A stretch of DNA of 21,961 nt from an uncultured Collinsella sp. GTDB lineage: Bacteria; Actinomycetota; Coriobacteriia; Coriobacteriales; Coriobacteriaceae. A model generated the notes under the pieces. It was not told the origin of the DNA and searched no databases. It saw only the letters and a program-made list of their open reading frames with translations. Location: NCBI GenBank assembly GCA_902478365.1, contig CABSKX010000037.1, positions 1 through 21,961 of the forward strand. Direction: 5' to 3'. How positions within the stretch are numbered: the first letter of the stretch is position 1; every line of letters starts with the position of its first letter. Positions 1 through 8,497 of the stretch are shown here, one piece after another. A program made the translations under genes and the position numbers.

Positions 1-2
1 CA

Positions 3-464
3 GCCTGCGGCTACCCTCGAGAACCGAGCTCTACACCAACATTCGCGACACTACCCGCACTAGCGTATCTTCTGCTTCCACTCATAGTTCTTGCCTATGA
101 GTGGAATGACGTACATGCGGCTCAGCTTGATCCATATCGCTGGCTATCGTACTCAAATCCCTATGTTGCCGTTAGCTCAATCTGTCTGTTTGTACTTGCA
201 ACAAGAATTAACGTTAAGTCCCAAAATATAAGACAAATGCTGAAAACAGCATCGCCGCTGGCTTTTGCCGTATACGTAATCGACACCAGCAACTGGTTCT
301 ATAGCATTTGGCTCACCGATAGGTTCAGCTGGATACTAAATCTACCTGTACTTATCGGCACACCACTTATCGTAATCATTAGCATTTCGTTCTTCGTAGC
401 TTTTCTTCTATTCGAATTCTTAAGAAGAAAAGCTGTCAGCTGCATTGGAGCACGGGAAAAGTAG
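3..464 (+). CDS. Membrane acyltransferase (acyltransferase 3 type), C-terminal part only
   Basis: The frame is open from the window edge to a TAG at 462-464, so the gene begins outside the window and about 153 residues are visible. The visible part is very hydrophobic, with about four membrane-spanning stretches ending in a short basic tail (FEFLRRKAV). The order of a segment with SNPYVAVSS, a soluble loop with KSQNIRQM, and a helix with FAVYVID resembles the C-terminal helices of acyltransferase 3 family proteins, which transfer acetyl or other acyl groups to surface sugars from the membrane. Neighbouring glycosyltransferases fit that role. The stretch is more AT-rich than the genes downstream, as is common in surface polysaccharide loci. 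A start at the internal ATG (237) would cut through a continuous reading frame and is not believed. The family call rests on the C-terminus alone. Confidence 0.65.
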   Translation, partial: ACGYPREPSSTPTFATLPALAYLLLPLIVLAYEWNDVHAAQLDPYRWLSYSNPYVAVSSICLFVLATRINVKSQNIRQMLKTASPLAFAVYVIDTSNWFYSIWLTDRFSWILNLPVLIGTPLIVIISISFFVAFLLFEFLRRKAVSCIGAREK

Positions 465-486
465 GGATAACATCAAAACTGCCCGA

Positions 487-1515
487 TTACACAAACCGCT
501 CGATGCAGGCCTTTAGCCCGCGGGTCGACAAATACAGCCGCGCTGCATCAAGCATCGAAACCCTCGATCCACCTGCGAGCTTGTCCGACACGCGACGAAC
601 GGTCGCCTTGGCAGGTAGCCCCGGCCAATCCTGCGCCAAATGCCCCTCAAGCTCATCCTTAACGCGAGCCGCAACCGCGGCATAATCCTCCGCATCCAAT
701 CGTGCAAGATCAAACACGACCAGATCCAAGAACCACGTCACAAGCTCTCCGGGGCACAGATCTAAAAACCCTCGCCTACCCCAGCGCTCCAGCACTTCAT
801 GAAGCATCAGCAAATGAGCATCGACCTTGTCCCTACGCTTAGCACTCACGTTAAACGTATGCGTCAGCGACTTCTCCTGCATCACGTAGTGATACAGCTT
901 ATCGGGCACGACGACCGTCTTAGCCGACAGCGGATACGACTCAAATTGAAAGACAACATCCTCGGCAAAACGAACGTTTTCGGCAAAACGCAGCGACTCA
1001 CGCTCTAGCAGGTCATGTGAATAGGCGGAACGCCACGGGTAAGGCTGTGCGTTTGCAGAGAACAGCAGCGCTGCGTCAAACGGTTCGAACACGCGCGCCT
1101 CGGGCGACAATAGCTGCCGGATACGCTTTGAAGCCCGCTCGGCAGGCTCGCACACGCCTCCAAATACAACAATCTCGGGGCTCTCAGCAGCAAATGCATC
1201 GACCAGAAACTCAGCAAGATTGGGTTCGACATAATCATCCGAATCGACAAAGTCAACAATTTCGCCCCGGGCGATATCGATGCCGGCATTACGCGCAGAC
1301 GAAATACCGCCGTTAGGTTTTGCAATCACCCGCACACGAGCATCCTTGCGTACGTACGCGGCAATGATCGCCGCAGAGTCATCCGTCGATCCGTCGTTTA
1401 CGACCACGATCTCGATATCCCGGCATGTCTGGTTCAAAAGAGAGTCGAGGCAGCGAGGCAGGAACTCCTGGGTGTTATAGACCGCGACGATAAATGAGAC
1501 CTTTGGGTTTGACAT
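487..1515 (-). CDS. Family 2 glycosyltransferase
   Basis: A 342-residue cytoplasmic GT-A fold glycosyltransferase. It starts with the usual SFIVAVYNTQEFLPRCLDSL strand, has NDGSTD at about residues 40-45 (nucleotide-sugar binding), RNAGIDIARGE at 75-85 and the metal-binding DSDD at 91-94, after which the C-terminal half is variable and may set acceptor choice. An upstream GTG/ATG-type start at 1539 would lie inside the preceding gene. I chose the ATG at 1515 because AGGGA lies just upstream at good spacing and the protein then begins directly at the fold. It lies 7 bases after the stop of the other family 2 enzyme and is surely cotranscribed with it. It probably adds a sugar to a surface glycan; the donor and acceptor cannot be read from the sequence. 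Confidence 0.9.
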   Translation of the reverse strand: MSNPKVSFIVAVYNTQEFLPRCLDSLLNQTCRDIEIVVVNDGSTDDSAAIIAAYVRKDARVRVIAKPNGGISSARNAGIDIARGEIVDFVDSDDYVEPNLAEFLVDAFAAESPEIVVFGGVCEPAERASKRIRQLLSPEARVFEPFDAALLFSANAQPYPWRSAYSHDLLERESLRFAENVRFAEDVVFQFESYPLSAKTVVVPDKLYHYVMQEKSLTHTFNVSAKRRDKVDAHLLMLHEVLERWGRRGFLDLCPGELVTWFLDLVVFDLARLDAEDYAAVAARVKDELEGHLAQDWPGLPAKATVRRVSDKLAGGSRVSMLDAARLYLSTRGLKACIERFV

Positions 1516-1522
1516 AACTTCC

Positions 1523-2626
1523 CTATCTCTTGAGCACATCTAGGACGTACGCAACAACCACGCCCAAACCGCCCACACGTGCATAATGCCTTGCACGGCC
1601 CAACGCGCCGGCACCAGCAAAATCGGAAGATTCAGCGAGCCATTCTTGAGGGTCATCGACGATCGCCTTAAGGTTCGCGCGCTTCCACGGCTTTAGGTCG
1701 GAAAGCTCAAACTCGCCCGCGTCAAGCGAAGCGCGGAACTCTTGGGACATACGCTCCAAAAACTCGGCATGAAACGTTGGGTTCAAACGGGTGTAGCTCC
1801 ACATATACGAGTCATATTTGACGATGTCGGCAAATCGAAGAAGCTTGGCGACATCCTGCGGCTCGTGTGTCTTGGCATAGTCCTCGACGATCCAGCGGTG
1901 AATCTCGGCATACTCGTCATTAACGCAATGAACCTTATTAGGCGAATTGACCGAAGACCCCTCGTTGTCCTGACGATACGAAAGCACCGAATCGTGCAGG
2001 TAAACGGCCGTGTCCGCAAGGGCAAACACTTTAAAGGTAAACGACGTGTCCTGAAAGGCAGCACCCGGAGTTGGTAAAAAACGAATATCGTTGCGGTCCA
2101 AAAAGTCACGGCGATACACCGCCGACCAAATGGATGGCTTAAGCGAGAACACGTCGACGGAATCGCTCGGATGCACCGGCATGCCACATTCCTTTGCCGC
2201 AAAGAGCTCCATGAACTCTCGGCGCTCCTCGGGCTTAGACCAGTAGAAATCAAAGTTTGCCTTCGCAAAATCGGCGTCAAAGCACTCGGCCGCTGCCACA
2301 AGTTTCTCCAGCGCATCGGGCGCCATAAAGTCATCGGACTCCAGAATGCCCACGTACTCGCCACGTGCCATCTCAAGGCCGCGGTTCATCGAGTCGCCGT
2401 AGCCGCTGTTGGCCTTATCGATCATCTTCACGCGCGCATCGCGCACCATGTACTCGCGGATGATATCCGGCGAGCTATCGGTAGATCCATCGTTGATACA
2501 GATGATCTCGATGTCCTCGAGCGTCTGCGCCACGGCGGAATCGAGGCACTCGCGCAGGTAGCGCTCAACGTTGTAGATGGGAATAAGCAGCGACAGGACA
2601 GGGCTGCCAGAGGAATTAGTAGACAA
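1523..2626 (-). CDS. Family 2 glycosyltransferase
   Basis: A 367-residue GT-A glycosyltransferase. LSLLIPIYNVERYLRECLDS opens the fold, INDGSTDSS lies at about 45-52, the SGYGDSMNRGLEMARGEYVG segment at 74-93, and the metal-binding ESDD at 96-99. The SGYG-x-x-MN-x-GL and GILESDD pattern marks the subgroup commonly found in Gram-positive polysaccharide and teichoic acid loci. The start codon is TTG at 2626, supported by AAGGAG five bases upstream (minus strand); there is no better ATG in frame. It is the first gene of a two-gene minus-strand unit with the glycosyltransferase that ends at 487, and is divergent from the acyltransferase starting at 2738. Sugar specificity is unknown. Confidence 0.9.
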   Translation of the reverse strand: MSTNSSGSPVLSLLIPIYNVERYLRECLDSAVAQTLEDIEIICINDGSTDSSPDIIREYMVRDARVKMIDKANSGYGDSMNRGLEMARGEYVGILESDDFMAPDALEKLVAAAECFDADFAKANFDFYWSKPEERREFMELFAAKECGMPVHPSDSVDVFSLKPSIWSAVYRRDFLDRNDIRFLPTPGAAFQDTSFTFKVFALADTAVYLHDSVLSYRQDNEGSSVNSPNKVHCVNDEYAEIHRWIVEDYAKTHEPQDVAKLLRFADIVKYDSYMWSYTRLNPTFHAEFLERMSQEFRASLDAGEFELSDLKPWKRANLKAIVDDPQEWLAESSDFAGAGALGRARHYARVGGLGVVVAYVLDVLKR

Positions 2627-2691
2627 ATGTGCTCCTTAGGAAATACCTGTCGTTAATGGTATCAAAGGGTCGTCCGGCCCACGGGCGTTTA

Positions 2692-2697
2692 TATAAT
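2692..2697 (+). promoter_or_regulatory. -10 element for the acyltransferase gene
   Basis: A perfect TATAAT lies 41 bases before the start codon at 2738, in the 111-bp gap between two divergent genes. No good -35 box is visible at 16-18 bases upstream (GTCGTC at best), so the call rests on the -10 match and location. Confidence 0.5.
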
Positions 2698-2737
2698 CTA
2701 TGGAGCCCGCAGAGGCAAACCGAAACGAAAGGACGTC

Positions 2738-3883
2738 ATGCAGCCCAAAGCCGCACGCAACATATCCATCGAAGCGCTGCGCTTATTCGCGGTCGCTGGC
2801 ATCGCGATATTCCACACGTTTCAGTGGACCTTCCAAGCCGTCTGCACCAGCCTACCGGAATACGCGCCGCTCGCTGCCTTCCCTTACTCCGGCGCGCTCG
2901 GCTTTATCAACCTGCTGGGCTGCTGGGCCAACGAGGTCTTCTTTATGATCTCGGGATACTTCCTTATTCCCTCGGCGGTACGCGCCCTCCAAAACGGTTC
3001 TTCCGCGCAGGACCTCACGCTCAAATCGCTTAAGCGACTCAAAAAGATCGTCTTGCCCACGTTCTTTTATTGCGCAATTTGCCTGCTTGTCTCGATGCAC
3101 GTCTATCCCCTGCCTGAAATCTCGCTACACGAGATTGGCTGGCTTACGCTGGGCATCGAGTTTATCTGGGTCTACGCGGCATCCGTATTGCTCGTCCCGG
3201 TAATTGCGCTGATACGACAGCGAATCGGCAGCATAAGGGCCCCGTTTGTCGTAGCGCTCCTCGTGCTCACAACATTTGGAATCAATTGCTACATCGCGGC
3301 GACGGTAAACGAAGCGGCTGGTATCGTTTTATGGCGCAAGCTCATGAGCGCCATTACCTACCTGGTCTCGTTTATTGCGGCTGGAGAAATGCGTTTTGTC
3401 CTCGAATGCCACGGCAACGCATCCGGCTCTCAGAAATCCAAGATCGTGCTTATCGGACTTATTGCCGCCACCGTCGCGCTCGAGCTTCTGCTATCGGCAA
3501 ACAGCCGGTACGACACACTCTGGAAGCTCTCCTACAAGTCAACTTCCGTCATATCCTTCGCCTTGGCCGTCGCATCCGTTGCCGCCGCAGCGCTCCATCA
3601 GCCGCGCCACGAAGTCCCTTCTGCAGACAAGACAATCGCGTCTCTCGCCGCAGGAACGCTCGCTTTCTACGCCGTACAGTCGTTTACCTGCAATGTCTGG
3701 CGACCCATCTTTGACAAAGCAATCTACGCCATGGCAACAGGCATCCAAACGGGAGAGCCCCGTCCAGCCGCCGCCATTTTTCTCGGAATCCTTATGAGCC
3801 TTTGCCTCGCGCTTTCCCTGCTCCTCGTGGATATCGTGCGCAGGACCGTCGTCGACACCATCAAGGCCCACATGAACAGCTAG
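2738..3883 (+). CDS. Acyltransferase 3 family membrane protein
   Basis: A 381-residue integral membrane protein with about ten hydrophobic segments. The N-terminus RNISIEALRLFAVAGIAIFHTF matches the family signature in which an arginine (R15) and a histidine (H26) in the first helix form the catalytic site. Such proteins O-acetylate or O-succinylate surface polysaccharides or lipids. The ATG at 2738 follows AAAGGA at suitable spacing. The gene ends at TAG 3881-3883, which overlaps the stop codon of the convergent membrane protein. It sits among glycosyltransferases, so decoration of a surface glycan is the likely job; the acyl group and target are not known. A second, partial member of the same broad family lies at the left window edge. 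Confidence 0.85.
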   Translation: MQPKAARNISIEALRLFAVAGIAIFHTFQWTFQAVCTSLPEYAPLAAFPYSGALGFINLLGCWANEVFFMISGYFLIPSAVRALQNGSSAQDLTLKSLKRLKKIVLPTFFYCAICLLVSMHVYPLPEISLHEIGWLTLGIEFIWVYAASVLLVPVIALIRQRIGSIRAPFVVALLVLTTFGINCYIAATVNEAAGIVLWRKLMSAITYLVSFIAAGEMRFVLECHGNASGSQKSKIVLIGLIAATVALELLLSANSRYDTLWKLSYKSTSVISFALAVASVAAAALHQPRHEVPSADKTIASLAAGTLAFYAVQSFTCNVWRPIFDKAIYAMATGIQTGEPRPAAAIFLGILMSLCLALSLLLVDIVRRTVVDTIKAHMNS

Positions 3884-5220
3884 ACGTCCTTCTGACCCTG
3901 CAGACCACGAAGCGCGCTAACACCCGAAGCAAATAAAATCGCAAATACAATCGCCCAGTTCTTGCAGCCAAATACTGGAATATGAACGATCGCATGGTCA
4001 TGCATAACAACGAAATAACCCAGAACAACAACCAAGGGCAGCGCCATGAGCAGCGACTGAATCAACACCTTTCGACGACGACCGTCTTGTGCGCCGCCCC
4101 GTATCGAGCAAACGAGCACGGCAATCCAGATCACCAATACGACGGCAAACGAAACAAGACAAACGACGTTCGAGATCATCGCATAACCAGCAGTTGAGCA
4201 AATGGCGAACAGCTGCGGGCTCATGTAATAAAACGCCTTCAAAATCTGAGGCCAGTCAGCCTGGGGCAACAGCGACGAAGTCCCATGCGCAGACCAAAGA
4301 CCCATCTCGCCCAGAACGTTCGAAAAGACCTCGTTCCAGCCCAGCACAAACGCCGCGATGACCCATTTCATCGCCCAGGTAAACACAAACGAAAGTCCAA
4401 ACCCAAAGAGTGCCTGCAGCATCGTGACGACGCAGCACTTGGGGCGCTCACCCTCGGGGAACGCAATGAGGGCGAAAAAGCAATGCAGGGCGACAACAGC
4501 GGCAGGAATCGTTAAAAAGTCAAGAAACGAAAACACGGCGCCCGTCGCTATCGACCAAAGGACAAGGCGGCTTGTGAAAACCCGCGCGTTCGGGGCCGAG
4601 TCCAAACGAAGGCTCATGCAAGACATCATGATGAGCGCCACAAAGAACGAGATGCACAGCAGCAGATCACCGATAAAATTGAAAACCAGATTGGTCGAGA
4701 ACAACAGGATAGCGAGGAAACCCAACGTCAATGGCTTTGAAAACCGCTTCCGCAAGGCAACGTAAGCGCAAGCGGAGCCGGCAATCGCCAGAACGGCCGC
4801 AGGCGCCACGACAACGTCGATACCACCAATAAACAGGCAGAGATTCGTAAGTAGCTGCCATCCATGCCAATACCGGTAGTACTGCTGATGCGTAATCCCG
4901 TCGGCTTTCGTAACGTCATCAATCTCGGCAACAGTCATCGTCTTAAACGGAGAACCTTGGTCCTTTTGCTGTGCGACTTCAATGATAAATCGATTGTTAT
5001 CAAAGCAAACAGGGCCAGCTGCAACACGGTGGTCGTAGACATACATGTCAGACAACAGGGCCGAGGACTCCGAGCCCTGCGCATGCGACTCGATAACGGG
5101 CCTCGGCAGGCAATTTGCCGCGGTATTGCTCAGGACAAATGCGGCCTGAAGAACCAAAAACAGCAACATGACCTTGACGGGAAGGCTATCGGCAAAGGAG
5201 GCTAAACGAGTTTTATTCAC
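3880..5220 (-). CDS. Polytopic membrane protein, GT-C glycosyltransferase-like
   Basis: About 446 residues with roughly ten membrane segments. After the first helix (VKVMLLFLVLQ) comes a long extracytoplasmic loop of about 100 residues including YYRYWHGWQ, then a bundle of helices, a DFLTIP motif in mid-protein, and a C-terminal H-A-I-V-H-I-P motif before the last helix. This layout (large first outer loop, DFLT, late H-x-x-x-H) resembles uncharacterised GT-C-like proteins of Gram-positive surface polysaccharide loci that may use lipid-linked sugars. I cannot name a substrate. The start is uncertain: GTG at 5220 gives a natural MNKTRL N-terminus before the first helix, while GTGs at 5250 and 5262 extend the frame; a -10-like TATTAC at 5267-5272 would make 5262 nearly leaderless. 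The stop overlaps the convergent gene. Confidence 0.6.
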   Translation of the reverse strand: MNKTRLASFADSLPVKVMLLFLVLQAAFVLSNTAANCLPRPVIESHAQGSESSALLSDMYVYDHRVAAGPVCFDNNRFIIEVAQQKDQGSPFKTMTVAEIDDVTKADGITHQQYYRYWHGWQLLTNLCLFIGGIDVVVAPAAVLAIAGSACAYVALRKRFSKPLTLGFLAILLFSTNLVFNFIGDLLLCISFFVALIMMSCMSLRLDSAPNARVFTSRLVLWSIATGAVFSFLDFLTIPAAVVALHCFFALIAFPEGERPKCCVVTMLQALFGFGLSFVFTWAMKWVIAAFVLGWNEVFSNVLGEMGLWSAHGTSSLLPQADWPQILKAFYYMSPQLFAICSTAGYAMISNVVCLVSFAVVLVIWIAVLVCSIRGGAQDGRRRKVLIQSLLMALPLVVVLGYFVVMHDHAIVHIPVFGCKNWAIVFAILFASGVSALRGLQGQKDV

Positions 5221-5377
5221 AGGGCATCCAAACAGAAAGATCGCGTCCACAGGAATCAGCACCTATGTAATACCACAATGCGCGCTTGCAATCTCGCCAC
5301 GCACACACGTCAACCAGGCTTGTAGCAAACGTTCTTGGTGATTAGCGGAACATTACCCGCGCGCGCCCGCCTACGCT

Positions 5378-5404
5378 TACAATAGTCGTGTCCTATGGGA
5401 CACG
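5378..5404 (+). promoter_or_regulatory. -10 element followed by a hairpin at the transcript start
   Basis: TACAAT at 5378-5383 is a good -10 box for the gene at 5456. Immediately downstream CGTGTCC (5387-5393) and GGACACG (5398-5404) form a perfect 7-bp inverted repeat with a TATG loop, placed where transcription would begin. It may be an operator or a 5'-end hairpin. No convincing -35 box is seen. Confidence 0.4.
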
Positions 5405-5455
5405 TTGTTTATTCCGCAGGGCCGATACTGCCCACGCGAAAGGATATTCTCGTTC

Positions 5456-6475
5456 ATGACTTCCACCCTTCCCGCCCCCATCGACAAGCTCGCCATCGTC
5501 GTCGTCACCTATAAGCGCCAGGAGCTTCTGGCCAACCTGTTCGACTCCATGACCGAGCTCACGGCCGCTCCTTGGCGCATCGTGATTGTCGACAACGAGA
5601 ATTCGCGCGAGACCAAGGCCATGTGTGCGGCGTTTAACGAGCGCTTGGCTAACCTGTGGGGCATCGACGCCGATCAGCCCGATGCGAAGGGCGGCACCGA
5701 CCGCGTCATCTACGCCCCGCAGCTCGAAAACGGCGGCGGAGCGGGCGGCTTTTCCGCCGGCACCAAATGCGCCTATGACCTGGGCGCCCAGTGGTTTTGG
5801 GTCATGGACGACGACGTGCTCGTCATCCCCGAGGGCATTGAGCGCCTAGCTAAGTGGACGGACCGCTACGACGTCATCCAGGGCTCACGCCTAGACTTCG
5901 ACGGCGGCGCCTTCTTTTGGCAGTATCAACTCATCCTTTCGCTTGGCATCCCCAACCCCATCGCTAAGTGGGACCTGGGCCCCGAGGGCTACCGCACCAT
6001 GAACCAGCTGTGCTTTGAAGGCGGCCTGTTCTCGCGCCGCGTAGTCGACAAAATCGGCCTGCCCGATGCACGCTTTTTCATCTACGGCGACGATGCCTGC
6101 TACGGCTATGTTGCGAGCCAGCACTTCCCCGCCGCCGTGGTTGCCGACGTGGTGCTCAAGCGCGCCCGCGCCATCTCTAACTGGGACATCGCCGGCAAAC
6201 GCCAGCTCAACTCCACGAGCGACACCAATCGCTACTACATCATGCGCAATCGTGGCTTTTTGGCCCGTTACATGCAGATCTACGGTGACTACCACCCCGT
6301 GCTGTTCCGCTTGGGCAACGCCGCGACCTTCTGCAAAGAGTTCATCCGCTTGGCTGCGGTCGACAAGTGCTTTAAGACCGGTATCCCAGCGCTGCGCCGC
6401 GGCATGAAAGACGCGCGCAAGATCATCAAGGATCCCGACTGGAAGCCCATGCCGCCCCTGGAGGACGCGGAGTAA
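5456..6475 (+). CDS. Galactofuranosyltransferase-like family 2 glycosyltransferase
   Basis: A 339-residue GT-A enzyme. KLAIVVVTYKRQELLANLFDS opens the fold, IVDNENS lies at 44-50, a glycine-rich NGGGAGGFSAG at 92-102, and a WVMDDDV metal-binding motif at 115-121. The pairing of N-x-G-G-x-G-G-F with W-x-x-D-D-D resembles the GlfT/rhamnosyltransferase branch of family 2, which uses UDP-galactofuranose or dTDP-rhamnose for cell-envelope glycans. The ATG at 5456 was chosen because AAAGGA lies 11 bases upstream and the homologous region begins at once; the TTG at 5405 adds an unsupported leader that includes the promoter hairpin. It is a single-gene unit with its own promoter, and its stop lies 24 bases from the convergent gene's stop. 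Donor sugar is inferred only. Confidence 0.85.
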   Translation: MTSTLPAPIDKLAIVVVTYKRQELLANLFDSMTELTAAPWRIVIVDNENSRETKAMCAAFNERLANLWGIDADQPDAKGGTDRVIYAPQLENGGGAGGFSAGTKCAYDLGAQWFWVMDDDVLVIPEGIERLAKWTDRYDVIQGSRLDFDGGAFFWQYQLILSLGIPNPIAKWDLGPEGYRTMNQLCFEGGLFSRRVVDKIGLPDARFFIYGDDACYGYVASQHFPAAVVADVVLKRARAISNWDIAGKRQLNSTSDTNRYYIMRNRGFLARYMQIYGDYHPVLFRLGNAATFCKEFIRLAAVDKCFKTGIPALRRGMKDARKIIKDPDWKPMPPLEDAE

Positions 6476-6499
6476 CAGAAGCCGAACACGCCCCGCTAC

Positions 6500-8296
6500 T
6501 TAAAGCCGCTGGCACACTACGGACACGTGCTGCCCGTCAAAGCCAAAGCCCCAGCGCACGCGGCCGATACCTGGTCGCGGCACGCGAATCTCGTCGATTC
6601 CGTCACGTTCGATGTCGAGCAGCGCCTGAACGGCCAGCAGCTCTAGGCCCAGCGTGTCCGCGCCGGGGTCAAACATCATGTTCATAGTGACAAGCGGACG
6701 TTCGTCGAGCATGCCGAGGGTATCGGCCACATCAAGCATCCTTCCCGTAGGGAACACCTGGATATCCCAGCGATCCGCCCCGCGCTTTCGATTGGATGAC
6801 GGATTGGCATAACCCGGCATACCAAAGCAGAGCCCTTGCAACAGCAGGTGGTATGGTAATGGCAAATCCATCTCGACCGCGCCGACTCCCGCGTCACCTA
6901 GAATTCGACGCAGCGCCTGCCTCACCGTGTCTTCATCTCCGCGGCACAACCCGTCACGAAACGCATCGACGTCCCTCACATCCTCGGCGGCGCACTCAAA
7001 CCATTCAATAATCACGAGACGTAATGCCTGGCGAAGCTCACCATTAGGCAGACGCAGGGCGCGTAGACGAACGCTGCTTCCCGGCTCCTCAACCATATCC
7101 GTCGTTAGGAAGCCGGACAGGTATAACGCGGTCCAAACGTCATCGATGCAAGCGTCATTCGACACGACGGCGCCCAGACAAAGCGGAGCCTCAACGCATC
7201 CATGCGGTTCAAGTAAATCGAACAGAGTCGAAAGCCTCTCGAGATTCCAGTCACCAACCGCCCTGCTCAGGCTATCAGCGTATCCATACAAATCGGCCCG
7301 CACCGGCGGCGTGCAACCGCGGTTCAAGAAATCGATCACGCGCGCCGGACTCGAGCAATAAAACCTGCCAAATCGGTATCCCTCGAACCATTCACGCGCG
7401 TCATCCAGGTATTCCCCGCGTCTAGCATGGCCTAGCAGAGCCTGAACCTCGTCGTCCGAAAAGCCAAACCACCGGTCGCACCACGTCGAGAGCGGCGTCG
7501 ACATGCAGTTCGAACACCCGCGCGAAGAAAGCGCAGCCACAGCAGGACCGGGACGCTCCCCCATCAGGCACGCCAGCCGCAACGAATCGCCTGCAGCGGC
7601 TATGGCATCGAACAGCACGCGATCGAATAGCTCTGCCGGATCGGCGCCGAAAGCGTCCCTCGCGCCCGCACTACCCAACCACGCCGCGTCGTATCCATCA
7701 ACGAGCAACACAACCTGCTCATCGCAGGCCATCTCCAGCAGCTCAATGAGCACGCCAAGCACCGAGTTGACCTCATCTGCACTTGCCACGCCACGCGCAA
7801 CACGCTCGACGTGGCGCATCTTATCTCGTGGTAAATCCGGAGCTTCCAAGAGTGGCAGCAAGCGAGCGCATTCGCGGGAAAGAGCATCAAGCACGACGCT
7901 GGCAACAGCGGCGCCACGCCTCGCAGCGTCAGAAAAGTCCAGCGATATCACAGGGTAGCAGGCAAACTTATCCCGATAGCGCCCGCCGTCCGCATCCCAA
8001 ATCTGGGAACCAGCAAACAGGCCCCAATCGACCTGCCCGACTGTGGGTCGCTCCAGAAAAGCCTTAAGCATCGACAGGTTCATGCTCTTGCCAAAGCCTT
8101 CGGGCCGGCAACACGCCACAACGGAAGCATCAGCATCCAAGACATCGGCAATAAACATCGTCTTGTCGACTAGCACGCATCGATCCATGGCCTCGGCAAA
8201 GTCATGTTCGCCGACCGGTAGCGCCCCGTTACCCGAGCGGTTGATCAACTCTACGCCATAGTAGGCAGTATCGCCATAAATCGCCTGTTCAGACAC
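6500..8296 (-). CDS. AAA-ATPase-like / PD-(D/E)XK nuclease family protein with degraded motifs
   Basis: A 598-residue protein. LPVGEHDFAEAMDR followed by VLVDKTMFI (residues 41-49), then CCRPEGFGKSMNLSML (62-77) match the AAA-ATPase-like family (DUF1703), whose usual P-loop is RPRRFGKT. The Walker B position reads VVLLVDGYDAAW (195-206), where the family normally has D-E-Y-D, so the catalytic glutamate is missing. The C-terminal third aligns by eye with the PD-(D/E)XK domain: PYHLLLQGLC, then DRWDIQVFP, but the strand that should read I-x-E-x-K is PLVTMNMMF. The ending IGRVRWGFGFDGQHVSVV fits the family. The GTG start at 8296 has AGGGAG eight bases upstream. Single-gene unit. Relatives are abundant multi-copy genes in gut bacteria with no settled function; a non-catalytic role is possible here. 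Confidence 0.8.
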   Translation of the reverse strand: MSEQAIYGDTAYYGVELINRSGNGALPVGEHDFAEAMDRCVLVDKTMFIADVLDADASVVACCRPEGFGKSMNLSMLKAFLERPTVGQVDWGLFAGSQIWDADGGRYRDKFACYPVISLDFSDAARRGAAVASVVLDALSRECARLLPLLEAPDLPRDKMRHVERVARGVASADEVNSVLGVLIELLEMACDEQVVLLVDGYDAAWLGSAGARDAFGADPAELFDRVLFDAIAAAGDSLRLACLMGERPGPAVAALSSRGCSNCMSTPLSTWCDRWFGFSDDEVQALLGHARRGEYLDDAREWFEGYRFGRFYCSSPARVIDFLNRGCTPPVRADLYGYADSLSRAVGDWNLERLSTLFDLLEPHGCVEAPLCLGAVVSNDACIDDVWTALYLSGFLTTDMVEEPGSSVRLRALRLPNGELRQALRLVIIEWFECAAEDVRDVDAFRDGLCRGDEDTVRQALRRILGDAGVGAVEMDLPLPYHLLLQGLCFGMPGYANPSSNRKRGADRWDIQVFPTGRMLDVADTLGMLDERPLVTMNMMFDPGADTLGLELLAVQALLDIERDGIDEIRVPRPGIGRVRWGFGFDGQHVSVVCQRL

Positions 8297-8329
8297 CGTA
8301 ACTTCTCCCTAAAACGCAGCACGATGCCC

Positions 8330-8335
8330 ATTGTA
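8330..8335 (-). promoter_or_regulatory. Possible -10 element for the AAA-ATPase-like gene
   Basis: TACAAT on the minus strand lies 34 bases upstream of the GTG start at 8296. The -35 region (ATCATT at 17-bp spacing) is weak. Confidence 0.35.
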
Positions 8336-8426
8336 TCGAGCAACTCAACCGCAATGATGCCGTCATGCAGACGTTTCGGGCAACGGTAGCAACAAGAACC
8401 CCGATGGGGCATAACAAATCGTTGCA

Positions 8427-8465
8427 CAACAAAACGGGGCCCAATGCATTCGCACCGGACCCCGT
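8427..8465 (-). terminator. Rho-independent terminator of the surface-protein gene
   Basis: On the minus strand, ACGGGGTCC and GGGCCCCGT (8434-8465) pair with one mismatch around a 14-base loop and are followed by TTTTGTTG. It lies 33 bases beyond the stop at 8498 of the sortase-anchored protein. Confidence 0.75.
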
Positions 8466-8497
8466 CCTTACTCTTTAGTTATTCGGCAACCGAGATG

